Below are positions 22,348-33,658 of a stretch of 64,000 bases of DNA, in pieces. The position numbers and the translations under genes were made by a program. The notes under the pieces were generated by a model that worked only from the letters and a program-made list of their open reading frames with translations, had not been told where the DNA came from and did no database searches. How positions within the stretch are numbered: the stretch's first letter is position 1; every line of letters begins with the position of its first letter. The stretch comes from Annulohypoxylon bovei var. microspora (Eukaryota > Ascomycota > Sordariomycetes > Xylariales > Hypoxylaceae). The stretch lies in assembly GCA_022836615.1 (NCBI GenBank), contig MU405231.1, positions 62,001 to 126,000 on the forward strand, written 5' to 3'.

Positions 22348-25015
22348 CGCAGTGAGACTTGAGCGCAAAACCACCGTGCGATCCAAGTTGCAATGTTCTC
22401 ACTTTCATGACATGTACTAGCTAACTGAAGACGTTGCGTTGGCCACCGTCCACCATCTCCATCTATATCTCCAGATGGAGGCTGGGAGGTAGGTAGGTAG
22501 TTTATTGCAGCGTATCATTCGCAATCCTTTGAAGCCATCGGCATGCATCTTGCCACAATAGTTGGTGGAGTGCTTACTGCATCGGACGTATGTATGTATC
22601 AGCCGCTTTATGACAAGTCAGTGTGGGTTTGTGGGTTGAAGAAGTGGACGTGAGCAGCGATCTACAAACATTCCCTGCGCTGATCCCGAGTACGGACGGG
22701 AAACACTCTCGAACTTAGACCATCCAACCATCTACATTATCTAGGTCTTTGACTACCGGTCAGCCGGTTTGCCAACTCTACCTGAATACTGTCAAATGCC
22801 GCAACCCTTCATAGGTACGGCCGGGCCGGAGATCTACGCAAGCTCCCTACCGATCCGTTCCGGACACATACTTGAGTCCACCGAGTGATCGCCTGGGTAC
22901 TACTAGGTAACCTCCGTGAAGCGTTATATGGCGACAAAAGCTTGTCATCATATTAGTGCTTACCCTTTCGTCTAAGAAATCCTCTTGGATTTCTCTCCAC
23001 ATTATCAAGGTTAATCTATTAGAGCCACGATTGTTATCGTCAGCTTCGCGTGACCGTACGTATTGACGCCAGCCACATCAATTTCCATATTTATATTCTT
23101 CTACCACATTGCTTCAGATCGTCATGTTTTAAGATTCGTGGAGAAATATTTTCTTATTCTAGGCACATGACACTCTTTCGTGGTGAGACACACAACCTTA
23201 TCAGGAAATTTTCGAGACAACTCGTTTGTATATAATTTATTCTGGCGCCCGATCTACCCGGTCATCAAAATCCGGGGTTTACCTACTGAGCCGCATAGAC
23301 GGCATTTCGAATCTCACTTACATGGCCTCTAAGGCTCAGACAAGGGCCAATCTAGGGCTCCACGGACTCGGGACCTAAGGCTTCGGTTATGTCAAGCTTA
23401 CACACTTCTGCCATGCTGTGTTCATCGTAGGACAAGACACTTGATCTCGGTCCCTTTTTGCCTCGGTGGGATAAATACACACACAATATTCAACCCTCGT
23501 GCAAATTTATGTGGAACAGATCTCGACTAAAGACCTGGTCCTTGACCACCAACCAAATTCAGCCACAATCTGTTGAAAGGCGTGATAGGACTTGTCACCA
23601 CAACCACTTTCCGACGGGGCGCAAGATATCCTAGCCCCAATGCAGCGTTCCGGCAACCAACGGCCTCACTTATGTGCTGTGTGCTGTGTCACCTTGAGCC
23701 CTAAGCATCCCACTTCCCTGGCTGTCAGACTCCGCCTCTTCCGAAACAATAAGATGATTATGTTTCCCAGAGGCGCCACTCGCTAGGCCTTGCGGCATCC
23801 TTCCATGCATCTTCCACGCACGCGCGCTAGGCTTCAGGTATAGCGGACCAGCCTGCTTTATGTACGATTCCCCGTGCCGGAATTGTGGTGCTGTGCCTAG
23901 CCATACCGTCTCCATCGTCGACGTGTCTAGGCACACCTGCCTAACTCATTGGTCCTAGCTCGCGCATCGAGGTTTTCGTAGTTGTAAGGCATATACAATA
24001 GGCTACTCAATGCGGTGTCACTATAACATTTCTTTAAAAAGAAACTCGCCGCCACACTATATCCTCATTGTGCAAGTATGTATGTCTATCTTTTATTTTT
24101 GGATGGCTTCCAAGACATACCTAGGTACGTTATGCGATTCCATTCGAGGCATTAATGAAGACTTTGGGGGCCGCATGTGCCCACTGTCAGCACAACGGGT
24201 GCCGGTATTGCTAGAGAACGGATGCAGGCATATATCGATGAGATACGTCATGCTCGCCGTTTGAAGTTTCGAAGTAACTCGCCCGGCCGAGTGCCTATCA
24301 TGCGCATGTATCTACCCTCTGGAAGTACATTTTGAGGCATAAAGTCTGTGCCCTCCATGCGCATTACCGTGGCGGCGTCGACCTTGTATGGTTTGCATAT
24401 GAGCATGGTATGCCACACAGACACAACACAGACCTTGGTTGGTTCTTGACACCTCGTGGCGTGTACATAATAGGCTGTAGGACAAATCGGATGAGCTCAT
24501 GACTCATCCATCTCGCCTTGGGGCTATGCAATTAGCTAAGCTTCTAGGCCAGCTGAAATGCAAGGTTTGTGGTTACCTATTCGCCGACGCATCTGATTAT
24601 GGGTGATTTGGCTCGGTCTAATATCACATATTCTAGATCATTGTAACTAGATTATGGGATGCTTCGTACAATGTCGAATTTGGTAGTCAATATGATTAGA
24701 AGGGTACTTGCCTACCTCATAGTGACTACCATAGAGTCACTTTCATGATTTTAGGCGACCATTTGATGGTTCACTAGATCTCTGAATCACCAGGAATATT
24801 TGGAGAACGTTGAACACGAATTTGATAACACATGCAGATTAAAGCATGTGTAGGTCAATCCTTTAAGGCATTTTCCGTCGATTCCTCTTGGAGATATACC
24901 ATTACCTCACAGAGAAACCTACTTTATCAAAGACAATTACGACGCAAGCTGACCGAAAGAAAGGGAAAACTCGACCTAATTTTTTTATAACCTTTTACTG
25001 CTTGAACAGCAATTT
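22348..25015. other. Gene-poor intergenic region
   Basis: No supportable gene over about 2.7 kb. Open frames at 23050-23235, 23592-23786 and 24010-24264 (+) and 23670-23936 and 24312-24500 (-) are short and show no similarity or splice structure that I can defend. GGTAGGTAGGTAG occurs at 22488-22500. The last 200 bases before 25016 should hold the promoter and leader of the small gene that follows. Confidence 0.4.
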
Positions 25016-25273
25016 ATGGCCAACGAACCGGGAAAGATACCATATATCTCTTCCTCCTCAAGCTCCCTTCAACCCCCCGACAAGGTCCAGACGAGCTCGA
25101 GTAGCTCGAGTAACTCTCAGTCTTCGACCTCGTATCGGGTCACGGGCATGAACTTGCTCAGCCAAAATGTGTCCAAACCGGGAGAAGGACCACCTCCCAG
25201 CCCCTACAAAGGGACCGGGACTGGAGGAACCACGTATATGGGGTTCGGATACAGTTTTGGCCTTAAGAAATGA
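25016..25273 (+). CDS. Small serine-rich protein A (SPYK-GG-T-MG family)
   Basis: An intronless 85-residue frame starting MANEPGKIPYISSSSSS. I do not recognise it from any named family. The first half is Ser/Thr/Gln-rich and probably disordered. The C-terminal half has MNLLSQ, then SPYKGTGTGGTTYMG close to the end. The same order of short motifs occurs in the 84-residue protein at 26353-26607, about 1.1 kb downstream on the same strand, which is the main reason for treating both as real genes rather than chance frames. There is no signal peptide and no cysteine, so a secreted disulphide-bonded effector is unlikely. It sits between two inverted-repeat elements in a gene-poor segment. Confidence 0.6.
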   Translation: MANEPGKIPYISSSSSSLQPPDKVQTSSSSSSNSQSSTSYRVTGMNLLSQNVSKPGEGPPPSPYKGTGTGGTTYMGFGYSFGLKK

Positions 25274-26352
25274 GTCTTAATGCTGGGAGTTGTCTTGGGA
25301 AATGAGATGCCCCTATTCAGATTCTAATAACAAATCGGTTTGGTGGTGAAATGCACCCATGATATTTATGTTGGCTGGCATTTAACGTCTATTATATTTA
25401 CCGTCCAAAAGAAGTTGGTGATTACCTACCATTGGTTTTGAAAATGTCCTTATTTCTACCTAACTAAGAACTTAACAAGATTTATGGGTTAAAGTTAACA
25501 TTGTCACTAAAGAACATAGACACTATTATTAGATAGACCATTGTTCTCATCTAATTAAATTTCTGATTCGTTCCCGTTGTATCAAGTAATATTGATGCTG
25601 TTTGCCTTGCTGAGAAAAAGAGAAAGTCGATGAATTTCACCTTATGCATTGAATTTAGTGTGAATCCATTTATTATCAACTTAATATCTTCTGTTACTAA
25701 TGTACATACTTAATTCTCCTACGAATTATCGTGGGTATATTCCAACGACTATTGATGTGTTTTGTTAAAAGAAAGCTGAGGTTTCCAAGGTTGTCATAAA
25801 CGTACTAAGGCGTTATGGGACTATGATATTGTCGGTTCATGAGCTTTTGTTCAAATGTTTAGTTCTTCTTAAACATGTATTGGAATAAAGGATCGTATAA
25901 TAGCTCATTGGAAACATCTGTTATACACCTTTCGTCCTGGCAGCTGAGTTTACTATCAAGAGAGTAAGAAACTCCAGTAGGTTGCATCAAGTAATGCCAG
26001 AATTATTATTTACATTTTACCTTAAAAATATTTATGACTGGAGTAGTTTATACCATGATTCTATCGCCAAATAGCTGTGATGACTTTGAGCTAAATTTCC
26101 ATGGTTTTCCCAATGACTGATTCACAGTAGAAACTGAGCAAAATCCCAATCTTAAAGCCTACATATTTCATCAGTTTCCCTTTTATATATTTAGGTAGGT
26201 ATGCTCTCCTAGAATTCTTTTCTTTGCAACATTAACCTAAGCGTTTCTCAACACCCAAGACAACAAGAGCGAAGATATACACGATATAAAACTAAACGAA
26301 GCCCCTTGACAAAGATTTTCTACCGTCAATTTCGGTTAACACTTCTGCCACC
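25274..26352. other. Spacer between the two small serine-rich genes
   Basis: AT-rich, with no open frame of note. An A/C-rich leader-like stretch precedes 26353 (CAACACCCAAGACAACAAGAGCG at about 26250), typical of a fungal 5' untranslated region. The rest presumably holds the 3' end of the first small gene. Confidence 0.35.
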
Positions 26353-26607
26353 ATGTCTTCTAACCAGTCTTCTGGCCAGTCTTCTAACAAGACTAAGGGT
26401 TACACTATCGACACTATTAATATCCTAGCACACGATACTATTCAACGTATGCCCTCATCGAAACGTGTACCAATTATGAACACCTACAGCCAAATCAAGT
26501 CAAGAAGCACCAAGGGAAAAACTATTAGTGATCCGAGCCCCTACAAAACATACGCCGGTGGGGGTTCCACATTCATGGGGGCTCCTAGTAATGAGGACCG
26601 AAAATGA
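26353..26607 (+). CDS. Small serine-rich protein B (SPYK-GG-T-MG family)
   Basis: An intronless 84-residue frame starting MSSNQSSGQSSNKTKGYTID. The start codon lies in a good context (CTGCCACCATGTCT). It shares with the protein at 25016-25273 the motif order MNxxSQ, then SPYK, then GGxTxMG near the C-terminus (here DPSPYKTYAGGGSTFMG), with similar length and Ser-rich N-terminus. The rest has diverged, so the pair looks like an old tandem duplication. It is basic, has no cysteine, membrane segment or signal peptide, and no function can be assigned. Confidence 0.65.
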   Translation: MSSNQSSGQSSNKTKGYTIDTINILAHDTIQRMPSSKRVPIMNTYSQIKSRSTKGKTISDPSPYKTYAGGGSTFMGAPSNEDRK

Positions 26608-27121
26608 GAGTCGCGGAGGGACTGTCGAGCTCTCGCTCCTATTATAAAGCAACACGCATGCTTATAGTGTCGACGACATGGATAACCTGATGATATTTGC
26701 TAAATACGCAGAGTTTAGCGACAGTATAGCCTTACTTAGACTTTAATATCAAGCTGTCTTTTCATTAGTGAAATATGCCCTCAATACATTAATTTATGTT
26801 TAAATATTCCCTGTTTTTACAACAGGGTCTTTCAAGTCTTCGTTATTAATAGACTTTTAATTAGGTACATTATTCTTGTCAAGGTGTTTTTCTTTTCTTT
26901 TTTTACCCCTTAATGTAAATAATGATTGGTTTCTCTAGTTAGGTTAAGATATTAGGTTAAACATATGCCCCTTCCAAATATCATAATTAATTGAATCATT
27001 CATAAATCTCTGGTGCTTAAATTCTTATCTTGTAGGTTTAAAATTGCTATTGCTTTTCAGACCTTAATATTTGCTTTTATTGTCGTTTTATAGTGAAATA
27101 TTCACTTGTATGAAATAGAAA
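26608..27121. other. Intergenic, AT-rich
   Basis: Follows small protein B. It is very AT-rich with no gene. It ends in AATAGAAA (27114-27121), the left target-site duplication of the element that starts at 27122. Confidence 0.4.
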
Positions 27122-27971
27122 GAGTGATGCTAAAGACAGATTGGTTTTTTTCCTTTTTACAGATTACTTTTCTTCGTCAGCTGACTGCAACCGCCCATCA
27201 GCTGTTTGTTACATACTATCAAATCAACCAACTTAAATACCTTTACTTACCTACTTACTTACTTATTTACTTACCTGCCTTTTAAATTAACCTTTTATTA
27301 TCGTTTATTAAATCAAAAATATATTAATTAATAATTAGTAATGTTAAATCCGCTGTATGGGGGGGTGTCGAAAGGTACTTAAAGTCCCATACAAATCGCC
27401 ATACAATTAAAGGTACCAGCAGCCCACGAAAATTCATTTTCCCCTACCACAGCCTACATACCCTCCCCTTTCTCTCATATCTCCCCCTTCAATCCGGGGC
27501 CAAATTTTTTGTAATTACAAAATCAGATAAATCTCGAAATACGCTTTCGAATGATCTAGGTTGTATCCCTTAAAAATCTCTGTATGGCTGGTAAATCAGG
27601 TTGAAAGATAATCGCATATAGGGCAAGGAAGGCTACGCAAAAGATATCGCAGGACCACTTAAGGAAAACTCCTACATACACCCAGCTTTGAAGCTGAGTT
27701 TCCACCCACACAGCTATCTGTAATAGATGCAACCTAAATCAATCCAAAGAGCTGTTCGCGATCTATTTGACTTTGTAATTAAAAGAAATTTGATGAAGGT
27801 TTGAAGTGGGAGATATGGGAGAAAGGGAGGGTATGTAGGTGGGTGTGGGCGCGTGGATTTTTCTAAGTTCAATTGAGGTGCTATTGGCAGACCGTTGCCA
27901 GGCCGTCAACAGCTGCACCAAAAAGTAATCTGTAAAACTTGAAAAAAACCAATCTGTCTTTAGCATCACTC
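27122..27971. mobile_element. Foldback-like non-autonomous DNA transposon (8-bp duplication, hAT-like), 850 bp
   Basis: The left end GAGTGATGCTAAAGACAG (27122 onward) is matched in reverse complement by the right end finishing CTTTAGCATCACTC at 27971. The match extends about 60 bases with few differences (ATTGGTTTTTTTC, then TTTTACAGATTACTTTT). A perfect 8-base repeat, AATAGAAA, flanks it at 27114-27121 and 27972-27979. A second inverted block pairs 27435-27540 with 27766-27862. The right arm is therefore about 205 bases of nearly continuous complementarity to two left-arm blocks, which are separated by a left-only insertion with CTTA repeats (27245-27275). No transposase is encoded. An 8-bp duplication suits the hAT group; the long arms suit a foldback element. 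It ends about 320 bases upstream of the HPP-family gene start. Confidence 0.85.
27435..27862. repeat. Inner inverted repeat of the foldback element
   Basis: Left copy 27435-27540 contains CCTACATACCCTCCCCTTTC and, further on, TTGTAATTACAAAATCAGAT. The right copy 27766-27862 carries the reverse complement of each (GAAAGGGAGGGTATGTAGG, then ACTTTGTAATTA). About 225 bases separate the copies. The transcript of either strand could form a long hairpin. Confidence 0.75.
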
Positions 27972-28288
27972 AATAGAAAAGGGATAGCTCCGCGGAGATG
28001 TTACGGCCGGACCGGACCCACATATTCGGTATTCGGGAGACGGAGTAAGGGCAGGCCCATGCCACTTGATCCAACGCTCTGGTTTGATCCCTTTTTGGAG
28101 TTTTCGTTACCCAATATGACGCGCGGGTGGGAGACTAATTGGTCATCGCGTCTGAGTATCCCTGAAGAAACCTTCATTGTTTTAGTCACGGTTCGCAAAT
28201 GTCTTCCCTAGCCGTTCTTTCCAGCCCATTGGTGCGCGAATGACACCATTCCTTTATGGAATGAAAAGAAAATTAGGCGGGATAATAC

Positions 28289-29420
28289 ATGCTATTGACG
28301 CAGACAAGAAGCTGCGCCAACATCATAAATACGATCGGGTCAGCTGTTGGTATGTCTTTGCATCGAGGACGACGAGGGCTTGTCGCAGACTCCCCTTCTT
28401 CGCGCGATAATCTTTTGAAATCTCAATCTCAATCTCGGGCTCGGTCGCGAATCCCTGGTGACCCGAAAAGGGCACCTAAGATATCGATGCCTTTTCGCCC
28501 ATCAAAATGGAACTTCGAAATCGACGACTACCTGAACCCCTGGCTACCAGCTGCGCCGTGGAATTACATCCCGTATCCTATCGCCTACTTCCTAGGGCAC
28601 AGGTCGGGGCCTCAGTGCCCAGTTGGGAACATAGCCATGATCTTCTGGGCTTTTATCGGTGTTTTCTGCTCTCTAATTATTATTGAGACAGTTAGCCGCG
28701 CCATTCCCTCTTTCGAGGAGCGTGGCGCGCCTATCATTATCGGCAGTTTCGTGAGTCTCCGACCGACCGCTTCATAGCTGTTTCACATAAACCTGCGAGA
28801 GTGACTGGCTAACACGGGTCAAGGGTGCCGCCGCAGTCCTTGAGTTTTATGTCATCGAGTCGCCTCTCTCGCAACCTCGTAATGCTATTCTGGGCCAGCT
28901 ATTTTCCTCCATCATCGGGGTTGTCATTAGCAAATTGTTTGCATTAGGCCCCATGTCCAGGAATCTAACGTGGTTGGGCGGCTCACTCAGTTGCGCGTGT
29001 TCTGTCGCGTTTATGGCCCTGACTGGAACCGTACATCCACCGGCGGGCGCTACTGCGCTGCTTGCGGTGGCGGACGAAGGGGTAGCGCATCTTGGGTGGT
29101 TCCTACTACCCGTGGTCCTCCTCGGCTGCGTCTTGATGCAATGCGTGGCCCTGCTATTGAATAACATCCAGAGACGATTTCCCGTCTACTGGTGGACCCC
29201 GGCGGAGGTTGGTCGTCGGAAGCAGCAGGAACAGAGTAACAGTGATTACGGAAGCGAGACCGGAGCCAAGTTCGAGATTGTAACGGCGCATCACCTGGAA
29301 GGGGGCGTCATGGAGGAAGCGAAGGTGATTCTAAAACGAGGGCGTGTACTCGTTCCAAAAGATATGTACCTCTCACCCGAGGAGAAGATGTTCTTGGAAG
29401 AACTAAGTGGAAGATTATAG
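28289..29420 (+). CDS. HPP-family integral membrane protein
   Basis: Exons 28289-28750 and 28824-29420 give 352 residues across a 73-nt phase-0 intron. HPP proteins are multi-pass membrane proteins named after a conserved His-Pro-Pro; plant members have been linked to nitrite transport, while the fungal substrate is unknown. The signature GTVHPPAGATALLA is in the second exon, within a series of hydrophobic helices (MIFWAFIGVFCSLIIIE, LFSSIIGVVISKLFALG, LLPVVLLGCVLMQCVALLL). The opening WNFEIDDYLNPWLPAAPWNY and PIAYFLGHR is also characteristic. The tail is hydrophilic with a KMFLEELSGRL end. The start is uncertain: ATGs at 28289, 28352 and about 28490 are all in frame, and the conserved part begins only after the last, so the true protein may be 285-352 residues. 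Confidence 0.85.
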
Positions 29421-30262
29421 TGGTATTTGATAATATATGTACCTACCTATACATAATCTCTTCTATGGTTAATTATCGAGGTCCAATGGAATCAGCCATC
29501 TGCGTCATGTTAGTTTAAACGTGGCGACCCTCAGTATACTCAGATCTCTGAACGAGGGGTAAGATGACAGGTCAGAACAAACTCGCTAAGGTGCTTCTCT
29601 CCTCCTTTATCCCTATATTTACTGGTTCTTGTTAACCTTAGGATACCTAGTCCTCGAGCTGTGGGCTTTGCTCTATTCGCAAGCCGAAAGCTCCTTGTTG
29701 ATATTCGTTCCTTTCTACGGCGCAGAGAAAGAATTGGTTCTGGTCTTCCCTACGTGCCTATACTGCTGACGGTCCTCCTGTTATACTTGACCCATAACGA
29801 AACATGTTCGTATGAACTAAGCAACATAGGAACTCTGTTGGTCGTACTCACTTTAAACCTGTAGATGTACATAAGTACTGTGCATCCGGTACATATAAAT
29901 CTAGACTTCTGCAGGGAATATTAGAAAATGTCGCTATAATAGAGTTTAGACTATCCTCTTATAGTTAGAAAGGGAAGTAGGGGGATAGTGTCCCACTTAT
30001 TCTACCTCTAACGGTTATCCCATTGGTTATATTTAATTCAACGAATGAGCATTTTATTACTTTCAACTGCAAATTCTCGCTTCTTTCTTCTCTCACTTTC
30101 TTAACCTCAAAACATCTCTATACCATCTTAGGGGTTTGTCTGGAGAGAATTGCCACTGCTTCAGGTGACCAGACTGACTTGGAGAGATTCAAGATAGAAC
30201 AGACAGTGTTCGTGGCCTGAAAAGACTAGTAGCAGGCGCTTCCATTGCTCCATAGTCGAAGT
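29421..30262. other. Intergenic HPP gene to MFS transporter
   Basis: Holds the 3' end of the HPP gene and the promoter of the MFS gene. TACCTACCTATAC occurs at 29441-29453. The open frames at 29661-29864 and 30023-30220 have no features. Nothing else seen. Confidence 0.35.
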
Positions 30263-32056
30263 ATGGCTCACAATTTAGCTGCGGCGGGGGATAAGACCCT
30301 CGTCGAGACCAACGCAGATCAGGAAGCAATAACACAGGAAGAAGGACCTCGGCCTAATCATGTGGAGTATGATATTGAAAGAATAGAACAGGTCTATAAG
30401 AAGCTGGATCTCCGCATCATTCCAGGTAAGATTGTCAATTGCCCTTGGTGGTTCGTTCATATACTGAGAATAAGTCATAGCATTCTGGATTCTATACTTT
30501 ATATGCTCCGCCATTCGCTCTAATATCGGTTTGGCGCAGACTATGAACGCGAATGTTGGGCATGACTTGGTTACGAAGCTAAACCTCTCATCAAACGATG
30601 TATCTACTGCGCTAGCCCTCTTTTATGTCTCCTATGTCGTCTTTGATTGCCCCTCGAATCTCGTCATGAGCAGGCTTAGCCCTCGAGTCTGGATGGCTAG
30701 AATCGTCTTTGCTGTGGGTGTGATAGGAGCTTGTTTTACTGCCGTTCAGGCTGCTTGGAGTCTTAAGTGAGTCGGACTTACTTACCATTTCTATTTTAAC
30801 TTAACATAATATGCTAATACCTGGGCAAGGCTATTACGCTTCTTGCTTGGCGTGGTCATTGCTGGCATGTGGCCTGGCATGTCCTATTACTTGACATTGT
30901 TCTATCCCCCTTCTCGAACGGGCAAGCGAATTGGTCAATATTTTACCGCCGCGCAGGTTTCAGCCGCCGTGGTAGGCCTAGTTTCTGCGGGGTTCCAGCT
31001 TATGGACGGTAGAGGTGGACTCGCCGGTTTTCAATGGATGTTTCTTATTTATGGACTTCTTGCTGTCGTGCTCGGTTGGACTCTACTTTGGTGGCTACCC
31101 GACCGTCCACTGCCACCGGGTGTAAAGAGGGAACGCTCTGGCTTTATGAAATGGCTTCCCGCAACTCCAGAAGCTTTGACGGGCGAGGATGCTCTAGTTC
31201 ATTACGAAGACCTTAAACGAGTTTATCACCCAAGGCCTTGGACTCTCAAAGATTTGGGGTACGTCCTCATCGACTGGAGGCTTTGGCCATTGACTCTTAT
31301 GTATTTCGGTGTAGTAGGAGTTGGTATCGGTACACAACTCTATGGTACGGTGATCATTCGCGGTATAAACTCGTCATTCACTGGTGTGCAACTCAGTCTC
31401 CTTTTCGCACCCATTTGGATTGTAAGCCGAACTCTTCCGAGTGTCTTTTTATCAACTATTAACTTTGTCAGATGGATCTTATCGCGATCTTGCTCGTCAC
31501 TCCAGTCTCGGATCGTTTCCATCGCCTCCGCCCATTGTTCTTCTCATGCGCTGTATGCATCCAGATTGCTGGTCTCCTTACAACAACATTTGCCCCTACC
31601 CGGAATCCTTGGGCGAGGTACGGAGGGCTGTTGATGGTTGGGTTTGGCCTTGGTCCAACAGTACCGATTTGTATGACCTGGACCAATGAAATCTTCCAAC
31701 AACGCCACGGGGAGGTTGGCGTCGCTGCTGCATCGGCACTAGTATCGGGCCTGGGGAATCTTGGCAGCATTACGACAACATATGCCTTATACACAGGTTG
31801 GCCGGCCGATGCTGCGCCTGGACCCCATCAATACCGTCGAAGCAATTTGGTTATGGTCGGCATTCTCTGCGTGAGCATTCTTAGCAGCTTTGTCATGTAT
31901 GTTGCACTAAAGTTTGCCGGCAACAAACCCAGCCACAAAATCAGCAGCGGCGGAAGCTCCGTAATCGACGGCGCAGATAATTTCCAAGACGGCGCGGCTC
32001 GTCGTGAGCTTCAGCAACGCGGCTTCGGTCGTATGTGGTGGAGCAAGAGGACGTAG
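30263..32056 (+). CDS. MFS transporter, anion:cation symporter (ACS/Dal5-like) type
   Basis: Four exons, 30263-30425, 30481-30766, 30830-31421 and 31472-32056, give 541 residues. ACS-type permeases of fungi carry organic anions such as allantoate, nicotinate or other carboxylates across the plasma membrane; the substrate here is unknown. The cytoplasmic N-terminus ends in ERIEQVYKKLDLRIIP, then the first helix WILYFICSAIRSNIGLAQTM joins across intron 1. YVVFDCPSNLVMSRLSPRVW carries the conserved P-S-N-L loop. LLRFLLGVVIAGMWPGMSYY follows intron 2, and GFQWMFLIYGLLAVVLGW is a mid helix. The C-terminal half (MDLIAILLVTPVSDRFHRLR, GLGNLGSITTTYALYTGWPA) completes a 12-helix pattern. The tail is cytoplasmic and short. 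The ATG at 30263 is the first in the open frame. Confidence 0.9.
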
Positions 32057-32882
32057 TCACCAGCCTCGGAATGACCGTGGTTACGCTCCGTTGTGATCTT
32101 CAACAATCCAGCAGAGCGTCATGGACTATATGTCACCCCTCACAGGAGTCCAAGACAGTTCAACCTGTCATTCTTTTCACTCTTCCCTTCGATATCATTT
32201 AACATCATTACGAATTCCTAGTATGAATCACGCCCATTAGAGGTTCGATACGCACGTCATACGGAGAGTTTATAGCTCCGACAGCGAAAGTGCCGTTGCG
32301 CCATCGCTGGGATTGGCGTATGTGGATGAAAGATAGGCAGGGTGAGAATGCCGAAACGCTATCACCTTTTGCTTATCTTATGGGACAGTGGCGCATATGG
32401 AGGTTTTGTTTATATAATTTCCCGTGGTTTTTCTTTTTGGTTTTGGCGCTTGCATATGATACCCCATCTGTGTTTTGGATACGCTGTCATTCGAGGTTCT
32501 CCACCAAAGACTCGCCGGCGACAGTGCTCTTACGCCATCGCTTGGGACGGCGTGTTGCAGCCGAGGCGAGACCGGCGACAATGTTCTGCGCTATCGTTCG
32601 GGAACTCGTCTCGTGGGCGTTGCTTACACACGTTTCTTCGAGTTTCTTTTTGGAGTCCTTATTATAGGATAAGAGTAAGGTGTAGCTTTGCCGTATGGTT
32701 GCTACATCACTATATACAATTAAGCGAATATCTTTTTGGTCTCGCATCTATCATGTTTCCTTAGCGCCCCTTTCCACCCAAGTGATACACGATACCTGCC
32801 GTTCAGACGTGATACTTGTATTATAGTATAATATTATTAGCAGGATTTATCGGCGCGGTCGATCAACAACTGCGACCCAATC
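32057..32882. other. Convergent intergenic region with imperfect direct repeats
   Basis: Between the stops of the MFS gene (+) and the ABM gene (-). Three diverged copies of a GCGCCATCGCTGGGA-like word occur at 32298, 32532 and 32588, the last two with upstream GGCGACA[GA]TG. Open frames at 32290-32764 overlap these copies and look non-coding. Confidence 0.35.
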
Positions 32883-33658
32883 TCACGACGTCTGCTGGCT
32901 CGCCTTGAAAATCGTGAACCCGGGTCCCACAGGTTCCAAGACTCGGGTCTCCCTAGGTTTGAGAAACATAGGCTCGGTTAACTCGAAGTATTCTTTATAA
33001 TACGGTTTTGTGAGTTGATTCTTTCAATACGAGTTAGTCTCAGTAATATTTCCACATATCTATATGGAAGGGGATGGTGGGACTTAAGCTAACCTCCATA
33101 AGCCATTGCATATCCTTCCCCCTATCGCCGAGTTAGTACTTGGTTCAGATTCTTATTCAACAAAACATGGGGAAGGAGAGTGATGATATACCAATTCTCA
33201 ACCCAGCTAATCCTGCCCGGTTCTTCCGCGGATTTGTAAACCTCGAAGAATAGACACTCGGGCTCGGCAACCACAAGATCAAAAATCTCCTTAAATGCAG
33301 CCAGGAACCTTTCGACGTTTTCGGGCGCGATGTGTACCGTCACATGGACGCTGGTACCGTGAAATGAGGACGCAGCCTCATTTGTCGACTCGGCGCTATC
33401 ATCCATCGGTTTCTCGGGGGCTTTGACAACCGGAGCTTCTATTTGAGATTCGGGAGACTTAGTCGTCGTGATGGTGGTGGTGGTGACGGGTTGGACAGAC
33501 TGCCTCTTGGCGGCCTTGCTCTCGCACTTGCCCCTTTTACTCCCGCTACGGCCGAGAGAGATGCTGCTGTTCCTCCAATGTTTGAGCATCGAGCTTCTAA
33601 TACTGCTGCCGGTGGTGGTACTCATATTGAATATGTATTCGGAGGAAGCTCGATCCAC
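32883..33658 (-). CDS. ABM-domain protein (antibiotic biosynthesis monooxygenase fold)
   Basis: Three exons, 33658-33192, 33121-33094 and 33020-32883, give 210 residues. The middle exon is only 28 nt and is easily missed; without it the frame runs into unrelated sequence. Both introns (70 and 73 nt) have TACTAAC/ACTAAC-like branch sites. Residues 1-95 are Ser/Thr/Lys-rich and disordered. The ABM ferredoxin-like domain runs from about 98 to 195: VHVTVHIAPENVERFLAAFK, LVVAEPECLFFEVYKS, GRISWVENW, then exon 2 GKDMQWLME and exon 3 NQLTKPYYKEYFELTEPMF. This is the usual order of fungal stand-alone ABM proteins (the W-x-KD-x-x-WLM and TKPYY pieces). Such proteins may be heme-free monooxygenases or small dimeric binding proteins; no substrate can be named. 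The long N-terminal extension is unusual, and an internal ATG at 33622 is an alternative start. Confidence 0.82.

Noticed and set aside
32290..32764. Overlapping plus-strand frames of 125 and 140 residues
   Set aside because: They overlap in different frames across a repeat-like region, with no domain or splice support.
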